DNA of 64,000 bases from Alistipes onderdonkii (GCF_025145285.1 NZ_CP102251.1:3162001-3226000); one strand, 5' to 3'; counted from the stretch's first letter, positions 55,999-63,840 are shown. Notes: a model not told the origin generated them from the letters alone. Numbers and translations are program-made.

Positions 55999-56200
55999 AA
56001 AATGCCCGCCCTCTTGCAGGATGCAATTTTATTTATTATATTGTGAATAAAATAAAGCGCGGGCTTTATAATAAACATGTCTTGCTAAAAAATGTTGCCA
56101 TGAAAAAGTTCCTGTTTTGAAATCTTAATTCCAACAGAAATCCCCTGGCGACTGTCCTTTTCCCGAAATACCACAATGTAAACACCGTGATTGTATAGCC

Positions 56201-56743
56201 ATGAGAACCTTATCGAAATTTTCGTATTCCGCCACCCTGGTGCTGGCGCTGGTGTTGGCCGGCTGTGCGGCAACCAAATCGGCCTCTGCCCCCGAACCCC
56301 GATCCGTTGACGGGGACGCCGCCTCGGCCGCCCTGCACGAGCAGGCGCTCCGGGCGCTCGATGCCCGCATGTTCGTGATCAAAGGGGATGAATTTTACCT
56401 GCCGGGCGATAAAATCCCGGTGAAACAATCTCCGGACAGTTACATTTCCATGCAGGGGACGCATGCCGTCATCCGGCTGTCGCCCAACCTCTTTCCCCGC
56501 AGTACGTGGCGCACCCTGAACATCGAGGACGATGCAGCCGAAATGACGTTGCTCAAACGCAAGCGCAGCGGAGACCTGCAGTACCGGCTTTTGATCGTCG
56601 GCCCCCAAAACGCGCAGGACCGGGAGGTGATCGTGACGCTGTATAAGGGTTCGAACAAGTGCTTTGTCCGGATCAATAAAGACCTCAACAGGCGCAGCCA
56701 TTACCTCAATTTCACCGGGCATATCCTTCCGGCAGGGGAGTAA
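56201..56743 (+). CDS. DUF4251-like lipoprotein
   Basis: The protein has 180 residues. The lipobox LVLAG-Cys lies near residue 22. The body (RALDARMFVIKGDEFYLPGDKIPVKQSPDSYISM, then LRLLIVGPQNAQDREVIVTLY-type strands) fits the Bacteroidota DUF4251 family, as I recall it. It is single, with a terminator after it. The function is unknown. Confidence 0.68.
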   Translation: MRTLSKFSYSATLVLALVLAGCAATKSASAPEPRSVDGDAASAALHEQALRALDARMFVIKGDEFYLPGDKIPVKQSPDSYISMQGTHAVIRLSPNLFPRSTWRTLNIEDDAAEMTLLKRKRSGDLQYRLLIVGPQNAQDREVIVTLYKGSNKCFVRINKDLNRRSHYLNFTGHILPAGE

Positions 56744-56790
56744 TGGGCCTGCGGCCGCCCGTCGCACAGGCTGCGCCCCGCAAAGAAAAA

Positions 56791-56814
56791 CGGTGTCCGG
56801 AATTCCGGACACCG
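56791..56814. terminator. Palindromic hairpin
   Basis: CGGTGTCCGG (56791-56800) and CCGGACACCG (56805-56814) pair around AATT. An A-rich side on the left makes it suited to the minus-strand cold-shock gene; it also ends the lipoprotein gene. Confidence 0.7.
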
Positions 56815-56890
56815 TAAATTACATAAAATTCAGTGCTTGGATATATTGAGTAAATACAGCTCTTATTCCCTGAATTTGGAGGACGCCGGG

Positions 56891-57091
56891 TTATTCAACC
56901 ACGGTTACGTTCACAGCCTGCTCGCCTTTGGCACCGCTGCCGACTTCGAATTCGACTGCCTGCCCTTCGTTGAGCGACTTGAAACCGTCCGTCACGATAC
57001 CCGAGAAATGAACGAAGATTTCCTTGCCGTTCTCTCCCGTAATGAATCCGTAGCCTTTTTTGCTATCGAACCATTTAACCTTGCCTGTCAT
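56891..57091 (-). CDS. Cold-shock (CSD) protein
   Basis: The protein is about 66 residues from ATG 57091 (MTGKVKWFDSKKGYGFI). RNP1 (KGYGFI) and RNP2 (IFVHFSGI) are intact. The C-terminus (GEQAVNVTVVE) closes the OB fold. It binds single-stranded nucleic acid. The frame continues upstream without matching family sequence. The minus-strand leader is A+T rich, and TTACTTTGC near 57122 is a near -7 match. No cold-shock box can be confirmed. Confidence 0.95.
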   Translation of the reverse strand: MTGKVKWFDSKKGYGFITGENGKEIFVHFSGIVTDGFKSLNEGQAVEFEVGSGAKGEQAVNVTVVE

Positions 57092-57191
57092 AAAAATGTA
57101 AATTAAAAAGTTTGTACTTGGCAAAGTAAAATAAAAAACATTGGCTTTCAAAACTTTTTGGCATGTTTTTTCATCTTTGGCAGAAAATTTT

Positions 57192-57200
57192 TATCTTTGT
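57192..57200 (+). promoter_or_regulatory. -7 box of the lipoprotein/radical SAM operon
   Basis: TATCTTTGT is an exact match. The leader to ATG 57231 is about 24 nt. Confidence 0.55.
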
Positions 57201-57230
57201 CCTGAAGATTGTTTTTAACGTCGACGCAAT

Positions 57231-57557
57231 ATGAACAAAAAACTGAAACTCGCACTTGCGACCCTGCTGGGATTCTCGGCAGCCTGTTCCACGGTCAAGA
57301 ATGCGCCCGCCAAGGGCGAGGGCGAACAGCAACAGGAAGCCGGTGCGCCCGAAGTCAGGGATTCGGTTGCACCCCCGCGCGTGATGGTGATGTACGGGGT
57401 TCGCCCTCCCGGACAGAAAACGATCGGCGTGCCTCTCAAGGAGTCGGCGGTCGGCCCTGCCGAAGACGAGCAGCTCGACCCCGTAGCCGAGAGACCCGCC
57501 GACGACACGCCCTATATGGACACGAAGGGCAAGAAGGCTCCCGAAGGGGGGAAGTAA
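57231..57557 (+). CDS. Radical SAM-associated putative lipoprotein
   Basis: The protein has 108 residues. The signal ends at a lipobox (GFSAA-Cys near residue 19). The middle has PPRVMVMYGVRPPGQ, with the YGV-P pattern that I recall from the small lipoproteins paired with TIGR04133-type radical SAM enzymes (TIGR04134). The tail is Asp/Pro-rich and hydrophilic. The maturase-type gene begins 3 bp later. The nature of any modification is unknown. The rest of the protein does not resemble an enzyme. Confidence 0.72.
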   Translation: MNKKLKLALATLLGFSAACSTVKNAPAKGEGEQQQEAGAPEVRDSVAPPRVMVMYGVRPPGQKTIGVPLKESAVGPAEDEQLDPVAERPADDTPYMDTKGKKAPEGGK

Positions 57558-57560
57558 CCC

Positions 57561-58634
57561 ATGTCCTGTCGCCGCCTGGGGCTGCGCAAGCGTCTGGCCC
57601 TCAATATTTTTTCCGACCTTTACTCCTCGACCGTCGCCGAGCACAGGCTTGATACGCTCTTCTGGGAATGTACGTTGCGCTGCAACCTCTCGTGCCGCCA
57701 CTGCGGCAGCGATTGCCGCGTGGATCCCGGTGTCGCGGACATGCCGCTCGAAGATTTCCTGAAGGTGCTCGACGAGGAGGTTACGCCCCATGTCGACCCT
57801 GCGCAGGTGCTCATCATCTTTTCGGGCGGCGAGGTGCTGGTACGCCCCGACCTCGAACGCGCCGGGGCGGAGGTCACCCGCCGCGGCTATGCGTGGGGCA
57901 TGGTGACCAACGGGCTGGGGCTGACCGAATCCCGTTTCCGCAGCCTGCTCGATGCGGGGCTGCGTACGGTCTCGGTGAGCCTCGACGGCTTCGAACGCGA
58001 GCACAACTATATCCGTTGCAACCCCCTCAGTTACGAACGGGCGCTCGGCGCCCTGCGCATGATCGTCCGCGAGCCGTCGCTCGCCTGCGACGTGGTGACC
58101 TGCGTCACGGGGGCGATGGTGCCCAGGCTCGGCGATTTTTGCGGGATGCTCGTCGCCGAGGGCCTGAAACACTGGCGGCTCTTCTCGATCTTCCCCATGG
58201 GCCGTGCCAAGGACGACCCGTCGCTGCGCATGACCGACGAACAGTTCCGTGCGATGCTGGAGTTTATCCGGCAGACCCGCCGTGAGGGGCGCATCGACGT
58301 CAGCTATGCTTGCGAAGGCTTCCTCGGCGGGTATGAAACCGAGGTGCGCGACCATTTCTACCAGTGCGCCGCGGGCGTTTCCGTCGCCTCGATCCGCGTC
58401 GACGGCGCCATTTCGGGCTGCACGTCGATCCGTGCCAATTTCAACCAGGGCAATATCTACCGCGATCGGTTCTGGGATGTGTGGCAAAACCGCTTCGAAC
58501 CCTTCCGCAACCGCGAGTGGGCGCGGCGCGGCGAATGCGCCTCCTGCAAGATGTTCCGCTATTGCCTCGGCGGCGGTATGCACCTGCACGGCGACGACGG
58601 CGGGTTGCTCTATTGCCACTATCACCGGCTTTGA
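57561..58634 (+). CDS. Radical SAM/SPASM protein of the rSAM/lipoprotein system
   Basis: The protein has 357 residues. The 4Fe-4S motif CTLRCNLSCRHC (CxxxCxxxxxxC-like, with CNLSCRHC giving the CxxxCxxC part) lies near residue 37. IIFSGGEVL is the SAM-binding GGE motif. The C-terminal SPASM domain has Cys near SIRVDGAISGCTSI and CASCKMFRYCLGGGMH. Together with the upstream lipoprotein it fits the TIGR04133 group. Such enzymes modify a peptide partner; the lipoprotein is the likely target. A GC-rich terminator follows at 58659. Confidence 0.88.
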   Translation: MSCRRLGLRKRLALNIFSDLYSSTVAEHRLDTLFWECTLRCNLSCRHCGSDCRVDPGVADMPLEDFLKVLDEEVTPHVDPAQVLIIFSGGEVLVRPDLERAGAEVTRRGYAWGMVTNGLGLTESRFRSLLDAGLRTVSVSLDGFEREHNYIRCNPLSYERALGALRMIVREPSLACDVVTCVTGAMVPRLGDFCGMLVAEGLKHWRLFSIFPMGRAKDDPSLRMTDEQFRAMLEFIRQTRREGRIDVSYACEGFLGGYETEVRDHFYQCAAGVSVASIRVDGAISGCTSIRANFNQGNIYRDRFWDVWQNRFEPFRNREWARRGECASCKMFRYCLGGGMHLHGDDGGLLYCHYHRL

Positions 58635-58658
58635 CGCATATCCCTTCCTGAAAAAGGG

Positions 58659-58687
58659 GCCGCCGTCCGTCGGCGGCTGTTTTTTTC
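58659..58687 (+). terminator. Terminator of the radical SAM gene
   Basis: GCCGCCG (58659-58665) pairs with CGGCGGC (58671-58677), then TG and seven T. Confidence 0.82.
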
Positions 58688-58900
58688 TCGGTTGTCCCTT
58701 TCCTTGTCGGCTCTTACCTCGGCGGTTCCGATCTCAGTTGTTCCGATCTCGGCTGCTCTTCCTCGGATGCCCTTCCCTTGTCGGCTCTTCCTCGGGGCTC
58801 GGCAGTTCTTTCCTTGTCGGCTCCGATCTTAGCTATTCCGATTTCGACGGCTCATCCTCGGATGTTCTTTCCTCGGCGGCTTTTACCCGCGGCATTGCCG
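58688..58900. repeat. Degenerate CCTTGTCGGCTC-type repeats
   Basis: The words CCTTGTCGGCTC, TTCCGATCT and CTTCCTCGG recur about four times each with irregular spacing. No gene is seen. Confidence 0.7.
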
Positions 58901-58922
58901 GGGCACCTGTGCCCGTGTCCGT

Positions 58923-59897
58923 TTATTCGGGCAGAAGCCCGTCCAATGCGAGCCCCTCGTCAAACAGCCTCGTCTTGTAATCGACCCCCAGCTTGTCGAG
59001 CAGCCGGACGATATTGAACCCTGTGGCATACATATACTGGGATATGTCCGTCCGGTAGAGCCAGTCGTTCGCGTCAAGGTCGTAGCCGCCCGGACAGGCA
59101 TGGAACTCGATGTAACGCGCCGTGCCCTCCATCGTTTCGTAAACCCGTTCCGCTCCGACTGCTTCCGGGGCCAGTTCGCGCCGCATTCTTGCATGGCGCT
59201 CCGCGCGCAGTTTCCTAAACCCGTCGATGTCCCTGCGGATAATCTCTGCATCGGTTTGCCTGAGTGCATCCAGCAGGAATGCGTTTTCCCGGTCTACGGA
59301 TTCTTTGTACCAGCCGTATCTTTGATAGTGTCCTACCAGCTCCGACGAAGGGATGAGACTCGCTCCCGAAGCTTCGAATTGCGCGAGATACGCCGGATGC
59401 CGGAATTGGAACCCGTGGAAATATTCATGCAGCACCATCGTTCGCCATATGGCTACCTCTTCCGTGCCGGGTATGCAGCGGGCCGTAATCTCGGGCGAAC
59501 TGCACAGCAGGTATGCCGAACGGTAGTCGTATGCCGAACCGGCATCGGCCGGGTCTAAGGAAATCGTTCCCTGCATGTGGAATTCGAGCGAGTCGATCGT
59601 GGGCGTCGTATAGATTTTCAACTCACCGTCCCTGTAACGCAGCGTTGCCGGATATTGCGCCAGAAACCGCGCTTCGGGATTTACGGCATAGCAAAGCGAG
59701 TCGGTGAAGTAGACCAGCGGCACTTCGAATTGCGGATCGTCGAATCCCGGCCAGACGGCTGCGGCAACCTGGGCTTTCAGCTCCAGCACCTCGCAAATTC
59801 GTGTCACGGCGATCCGGTCTTGGGCGGTCATCGGTATTTCACAACCGGATAGCGCGGTGCCGATCAGCACGCAAAAACAGATGTGGAGTAGTTTCAT
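58923..59897 (-). CDS. Zincin-like lipoprotein (HExxH)
   Basis: The protein is about 324 residues from ATG 59897 (MKLLHICFCVLIGTALSGC, lipobox LSG-Cys). The motif VLHEYFHGFQ near residue 158 is an HExxH zinc site. ETMEGTARYIEFHA about 90 residues later could supply the third ligand Glu. There is no sequence I recognise beyond the motif. It is predicted to be a surface or periplasmic metallopeptidase. Activity is an inference from the motif. Confidence 0.65.
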   Translation of the reverse strand: MKLLHICFCVLIGTALSGCEIPMTAQDRIAVTRICEVLELKAQVAAAVWPGFDDPQFEVPLVYFTDSLCYAVNPEARFLAQYPATLRYRDGELKIYTTPTIDSLEFHMQGTISLDPADAGSAYDYRSAYLLCSSPEITARCIPGTEEVAIWRTMVLHEYFHGFQFRHPAYLAQFEASGASLIPSSELVGHYQRYGWYKESVDRENAFLLDALRQTDAEIIRRDIDGFRKLRAERHARMRRELAPEAVGAERVYETMEGTARYIEFHACPGGYDLDANDWLYRTDISQYMYATGFNIVRLLDKLGVDYKTRLFDEGLALDGLLPE

Positions 59898-59922
59898 CGT
59901 GGGATAGGTTAGGGTCAATACG

Positions 59923-59953
59923 AAAAAAGAGGATATCGAATATCCTCTTTTTT
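59923..59953. terminator. Terminator of tRNA-Pro(CGG)
   Basis: AAAAAAGAGGATAT (59923-59936) and ATATCCTCTTTTTT (59940-59953) form a perfect 14-bp stem with a 3-base loop, just past the tRNA 3' end on the minus strand. Confidence 0.85.
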
Positions 59954-59957
59954 CTTG

Positions 59958-60032
59958 TCGGGGAGACTGGATTCGAACCAGCGACCTCCAACTCCCGAAG
60001 CTGGCGCGCTAACCGGACTGCGCTACACCCCG
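59958..60032 (-). tRNA. tRNA-Pro (anticodon CGG)
   Basis: The minus-strand sequence starts CGGGGTGTAGCGCAGTCCGG and folds as a 75-nt cloverleaf. Its anticodon stem is CCAGC/GTTGG with loop TTCGGGA (anticodon CGG). The T arm GCTGG-TTCGAAT-CCAGT and the end CTCCCCG-A complete it. No CCA is encoded. Position 6 of the acceptor stem (T) faces T67, one mismatch. Confidence 0.93.
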
Positions 60033-60127
60033 AACATTTGGGGCTCTTATCGTTTTAAGAGCGCACAAAGATAAGTCGAAAATCCGAAAAGTCAAAATAA
60101 TTTCTGCAAAAAACGCCTTCCCGGTTA

Positions 60128-60305
60128 TATTTCGGCTGCCGCCCCTTCCGTCGCCCCTTCCGTTACCCTTTCTGTTGTCCTTCCCGCCGTCCCTTTCATT
60201 GCCCTTTCCGTGGTTCTTTCCATTGCCTTTCCCCGTTATCCCTTCCGTTGCCCCTTCCGTCGTTCTTTCTATTGCCCTTTCCCGTCGTCCCTTCCGCCGC
60301 CGGCA
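60128..60305. repeat. Degenerate CCCTTCCGT-type repeats
   Basis: CCCCTTCCGTCG, CCCTTTCCGT and GTTCTTTCCATTGCC-like words recur about ten times. No gene is seen. Confidence 0.7.
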
Positions 60306-60446
60306 AGCCCCGACCTTTCGAATTGCTGCGGACGGTGGGGTATAGGGGTGCAGGGTAAGTGTTCGGTAAAGTGCGTGTTGCTAATGGTTTTGGCTTAGCT
60401 TTGCATTTCGAGATGGTTGTACTCGGCTGTTTTGGCCGCTATCAGC

Positions 60447-60641
60447 CGTTCCGATTTGCTCCTTGTCCGGGTAGTTGCGTTTGGGCTTGCCTTTCTCGAA
60501 ATCCCAAAACTTTTCGTGCAGGGAAAGGCCGAGCGAAACGTATTTGCGTTTGCGGTCTTTCGTAACTCGGAGCATTAAAGGGAAATAGCCGTCTTTAAGA
60601 GGTTTGGATTTGCAGCAAATGGCTTCAACATTAGCTTTCAT
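60447..60641 (-). pseudogene. Truncated tyrosine integrase (N-terminal arm-binding domain)
   Basis: From ATG 60641 the minus strand reads MKANVEAICCKSKPLKDGYF, then RKYVSLGLSLHEKFWDFEKG and KPKRNYPDKEQI, which is the arm-type DNA-binding domain of Bacteroidota phage/ICE integrases. After about 63 residues the match stops and no core or catalytic domain follows. It lies between the two tRNA-Pro sites. It is a relic of an earlier integration. The frame runs on to 60381 in unrelated residues. Confidence 0.78.
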
Positions 60642-60739
60642 CGTGTAAATCTCGGTTTACACATTGGTTTACACAAACGGGCAAAAAACGTGTTAACCGA
60701 GCCAAAATCGGCAAAATCGGGCAGTCTGCGACAAAACGC

Positions 60740-60777
60740 AAAAAAAGCCTCCCAGATGATTCTGAAAGGCTTTTTTT
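60740..60777 (-). terminator. Terminator associated with the tRNA-Pro fragment
   Basis: AAAAAAAGCCT (60740-60750) and AGGCTTTTTTT (60767-60777) flank a 16-base loop. On the minus strand it follows the tRNA 3' half and suggests the fragment keeps its native downstream context. Confidence 0.75.
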
Positions 60778-60782
60778 ACTTG

Positions 60783-60826
60783 TCGGGGTAGCGGGATTCG
60801 AACCCACGACCCCCTGCTCCCAAAGC
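60783..60826 (-). tRNA. 3' half of tRNA-Pro (UGG), element attachment site
   Basis: The minus strand reads GCTTTGGGAGCAGGGGGTCG, then GTGGGTTCGAATCCC and CTACCCCGA: the anticodon loop with TGG, variable region, T arm and acceptor 3' strand of a tRNA-Pro. At 60827 homology stops and A+T-rich element DNA starts. No 5' half is present. This is the usual product of integrase-mediated insertion into a tRNA 3' end; the intact tRNA should lie at the other end of the element. Confidence 0.85.
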
Positions 60827-60836
60827 GTAATTCGGC

Positions 60837-60856
60837 GATTTTTGCCGATTTTTGCC
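60837..60856. repeat. Tandem 10-bp repeats beside the attachment site
   Basis: GATTTTTGCC occurs twice in tandem, with related TATTTTTATT and CTATTTTTGC further right (to 60929). Similar words in opposite orientation (CCAAAATCGGCAAAATCGG) lie near 60702-60720. They may be arm-type integrase binding sites. Confidence 0.5.
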
Positions 60857-60925
60857 TATTTTTATTTTGTTTTGTAAATATCTGTTTCTCAGGTGCAAAT
60901 ATAGCTATTTTATTTCAATCTATTT

Positions 60926-60995
60926 TTGCTTATTTCGATTAAATCCGTATATTTGTGTATAAATTGTGTACCGTAAATTAAAATTTATACACAAA
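60926..60995 (+). promoter_or_regulatory. Integrase promoter and 14-bp inverted repeat
   Basis: TTG (60926-60928) and the exact -7 box TATATTTGT (60948-60956) are 19 bp apart. TTTGTGTATAAATT (60952-60965) and its perfect complement at 60982-60995 enclose 16 bases and stop at the base before the ATG (60996). The arm overlaps the -7 box. Confidence 0.7.
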
Positions 60996-62216
60996 ATGAA
61001 CTATTCAAAAGACGGTGTGACGGTGGCCGCAATGTTTGATACCGCGCACCCGAAAAAGTCCGGGAAGTGCCCCGTAAAAATCCGTGTTACCTACAATCGA
61101 GTGCGGAACTATTATCCGACTGGAAAGGATTTATCGCCGGAGGAATGGGAAATACTGCCGACTACAAAGGTGCGTGCACTTGTGGCGATCCGCAAGGACA
61201 TCGAAAGCAGCTATCAGATCGTGCGGACGGCTGTTGAGGAGTTGGCAGGGGCTGGCGGGTTCTCGCTCGACGCTCTCAATAACCGACTAAAAGGCGCAGC
61301 ATCCGATACGGTTAATACGATGTTTCGGGCGAAAATAGCAGAATTGGAGAAGGCCGGACGTATAGGAAATATGTTGATATACGACAATGTATTGAAGGGG
61401 TTGGAGCGGTTTGCCGGGATGCGGATTCGGTTCGATGTTATCACGGTGGCGTGGTTGGGAAAGTATGCCGATTTCATGCGTAAAGAAGGGAAGCGGCAAA
61501 CTACAATAGCGATCCACCTGCGAACGCTGCGCGCAGTTCTCAACGATGCAAAGCGCTTGGGAGTGCTCAAAGAATCGCAATACCCGTTTGGCCGGGGACG
61601 ATACGAAATACAAGCCGGTACGGGGCGCAAAATGGCCCTTACTTTGGAGCAAATAGGGCAAATAGCCAATTATGACGATGGGAGCGAGGCGACGGCCAAA
61701 TACCGCGATTATTGGCTATTTCTCTACCTGTGCAATGGGATTAATGTTGCCGACTTCGTGAAGTTGAGGTACAGGGACATTGTGAACGGCGAAATTTGTT
61801 TCGTCCGGCAAAAGACTGAATCCACCAGTCGAACATTGCGGGATATACAGGCGGTATTGACGCCTCCGATGCAGACTATTATCGACCGCTGGGGGCAAAC
61901 ACCATACCCCGACGCGTTTATTTTCCCAATCTTGACCGGTAAAGAAGATGCGATAACCCGTAAGAATAAAACCAAGTACCTGACCCGTGCGATCAACAAG
62001 CGCATGAAGGAGGTCGGTGAAAAGCTCGGCATCGGTAATATCTCGACCTATACGGCCCGGCATTCGTTCGCCACGGTGTTAAAGCGGGCGGGAGCTAACA
62101 TTGCCTATATCTCGGAAAGCCTCGGTCATCAAGACCTCAAAACAACGGAGAATTACCTCGCCAGCTTTGAGCGGGAGGAGCGGGTAAAGAATGCAGAAAT
62201 ATTAACTAAATTTTAA
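60996..62216 (+). CDS. int: Tyrosine recombinase (integrase) of an integrative element
   Basis: The protein is about 406 residues from ATG 60996 (MNYSKDGVTVAAMFDT). It has an arm-binding domain, a core-binding helical domain (about 100-205) and a catalytic domain. The first catalytic Arg position (GLR in phage lambda-type enzymes) is GIN here. The catalytic Lys is in RQKTEST, box II is YTARHSFAT (Tyr in place of the first His), then SLGHQDLKTTENYL has the nucleophile Tyr. The Asn in place of Arg I is reminiscent of IntDOT-type integrases. It lies next to the tRNA-Pro att site. Confidence 0.9.
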   Translation: MNYSKDGVTVAAMFDTAHPKKSGKCPVKIRVTYNRVRNYYPTGKDLSPEEWEILPTTKVRALVAIRKDIESSYQIVRTAVEELAGAGGFSLDALNNRLKGAASDTVNTMFRAKIAELEKAGRIGNMLIYDNVLKGLERFAGMRIRFDVITVAWLGKYADFMRKEGKRQTTIAIHLRTLRAVLNDAKRLGVLKESQYPFGRGRYEIQAGTGRKMALTLEQIGQIANYDDGSEATAKYRDYWLFLYLCNGINVADFVKLRYRDIVNGEICFVRQKTESTSRTLRDIQAVLTPPMQTIIDRWGQTPYPDAFIFPILTGKEDAITRKNKTKYLTRAINKRMKEVGEKLGIGNISTYTARHSFATVLKRAGANIAYISESLGHQDLKTTENYLASFEREERVKNAEILTKF

Positions 62217-62222
62217 TAACAT

Positions 62223-63047
62223 ATGAAATATAGTAATTTGTATAAATTGGAAATATGCGATGCCGTATTCCGCGTTTTGCGATTGCTTAGGGATATTGGG
62301 GAGACAAATTTAGAAGATGGCGAAATAGATGCCGATTCCGATAAAATAGATTATTTGGACGAGGCGGAATGTGTGCAAACACTAAATAATATTTGCTCCG
62401 TTATATGCGCAGAATATAAGAAATGCGAATGTCCATATATAGAATTTTTCGACGACAAATTAGACGATATAGAAACCGCTATGATGCCGTTGGATGATAA
62501 GGGGAGGAATGTCTTGTTATCACGAGCGATTCGTTTTGCGCCGGTGTGTCAATATGTAGAATTTGCAAATGCGGAATTTGGTCGTAAGGCATTCGATGTA
62601 TTGAAAAAAATATATCCTCACGAAGAATATGCGGATTTTTCATGCATGCTTGATGCATTAGAGGAGTATATGTCAGGATTAAAAATGTTTGCCATTGATT
62701 TTGGCCTCATAGATACCTTATTAATAGACGATGAAATCAAGCAGGCGTTATTGGAAATGCCAGACAGGTATTTTGTGCTTGATTGTTTTTATGCAGAAGG
62801 AGGCAATCCACGTAAGAAGCAAGGTAAAACCATTCCTCGTACCCACAGAATCGCCGCAGTTTGGGGGTTGATTAATAAATTGAACCTCCAAGCACATATG
62901 GATAAAACAAACCTCGCTGCTTTTGTTGAAGCGGTTACAGGCGGAAATATAGAGTGCAAACCCAAAGATACGGTAGCTTATAAAGAGCCCGAGTCCACTG
63001 CAAAAGAGGCCGCCGCAGAATGGCTAAAAAAAATAGGGGCGAAATGA
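62223..63047 (+). CDS. Unknown A+T-rich protein in the element
   Basis: The protein has 274 residues. It starts 6 bp after the integrase stop, so it is probably cotranscribed. It is rich in Asp/Glu in the first half (DGEIDADSDKIDYLDEAE), without signal peptide or membrane segment. The C-terminal part (HRIAAVWGLINKLNLQAHMDKTNLAAFVEAVTGG) recalls helical modules in Bacteroidota mobile-element proteins, but I do not recognise a family. The tail is Lys/Ala rich. Possible roles include regulation, entry exclusion or defence; none is supported directly. Confidence 0.55.
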   Translation: MKYSNLYKLEICDAVFRVLRLLRDIGETNLEDGEIDADSDKIDYLDEAECVQTLNNICSVICAEYKKCECPYIEFFDDKLDDIETAMMPLDDKGRNVLLSRAIRFAPVCQYVEFANAEFGRKAFDVLKKIYPHEEYADFSCMLDALEEYMSGLKMFAIDFGLIDTLLIDDEIKQALLEMPDRYFVLDCFYAEGGNPRKKQGKTIPRTHRIAAVWGLINKLNLQAHMDKTNLAAFVEAVTGGNIECKPKDTVAYKEPESTAKEAAAEWLKKIGAK

Positions 63048-63051
63048 AAAT

Positions 63052-63092
63052 TTAGGACGTCCGACGTTTAGTCCGACGTCTTTTTTGTTTGC
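63052..63092 (+). terminator. Probable terminator after the unknown element gene
   Basis: GACGTC-centred arms (GGACGTCCGAC and GTCCGACGTC) with a T run at the end. The stem is imperfect. Confidence 0.5.
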
Positions 63093-63164
63093 TCCTTTGC
63101 ATCGTGATCGATCACTAACGCCCGGACGCGGGCAAGTGTTCAATTTTTAAAACTTCACGATGCT

Positions 63165-63521
63165 ATGGATAACACCGTAATCGTAACAACTCCCGCGCAA
63201 CTGCAATCCATCATTACCGATGCAGTAAACGCGATTCTTCCCAAACTCGCCGACTTCCGGCGCAAAAATGAGCCCGTCGAGACAGACGGAGTGAATATTG
63301 AGGACGCCGCCCATTTCCTGACCGAGCAGGGCGTCCCCACTACTCGGGCAACGCTCTACAATCACGTATACAAAAATACGATCCCGTACAAGAAGATCGG
63401 ACGTCGCATAGTGTTCTCGAAAAAGGCGCTTTTGACGTGGATTGATTCACGCACCGTTCGGCCGGAGGATGAACGGGCTGCTGCTACTTTGCGTATTGCC
63501 GAAAGTGCCAACCGTAAATAA
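63165..63521 (+). CDS. HTH protein, excisionase-like
   Basis: The protein has 118 residues. The middle (NIEDAAHFLTEQGVPTTRATLYNHVYKNTIPYKKIGRRIVFSKKALLTWID) is a helix_turn_helix_17/Xis-type winged helix. Such proteins beside an integrase often act as recombination directionality factors. The next gene starts 11 bp after its stop, and the two may be an operon. Confidence 0.82.
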   Translation: MDNTVIVTTPAQLQSIITDAVNAILPKLADFRRKNEPVETDGVNIEDAAHFLTEQGVPTTRATLYNHVYKNTIPYKKIGRRIVFSKKALLTWIDSRTVRPEDERAAATLRIAESANRK

Positions 63522-63531
63522 CACCAGGGCT

Positions 63532-63840
63532 ATGTATGAAATGAAGATCGCCGCCGGCGCTCGAAGCGAGCGCGCAGCGGCAACCCTTGGTGTCCATACC
63601 GACAAAGGTACGCAAAAAACTTTGGCTTTCCACCAGCAGAGGGTCTATGATTTGCTTCAATCAGGCAAAAAATATTCCGCCGCAGACATTTCCGTCGCCC
63701 TACGATTATCCGATCCTCGGAGTTGCATACGCGATTTGAGGGCCAAAGGCATTGACATCCTCGATGAATGGGTGCCCAGCGAGCACGGCAGCCGTTTCAA
63801 GCGGTATTTTATCCGGAAGGAGGCCGACCATGAAGCGTAA
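63532..63840 (+). CDS. Small winged-helix-like DNA-binding protein
   Basis: The protein is about 102 residues from ATG 63532. A segment (QQRVYDLLQSGKKYSAADISVALRLSDPRSCIRDLRAKGIDILDEW) matches a winged helix for DNA binding, with a wing that has RFKRYFI. The function in the element may be replication or regulation. Its end overlaps the start of the next gene by 11 bases. Confidence 0.62.
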   Translation: MYEMKIAAGARSERAAATLGVHTDKGTQKTLAFHQQRVYDLLQSGKKYSAADISVALRLSDPRSCIRDLRAKGIDILDEWVPSEHGSRFKRYFIRKEADHEA

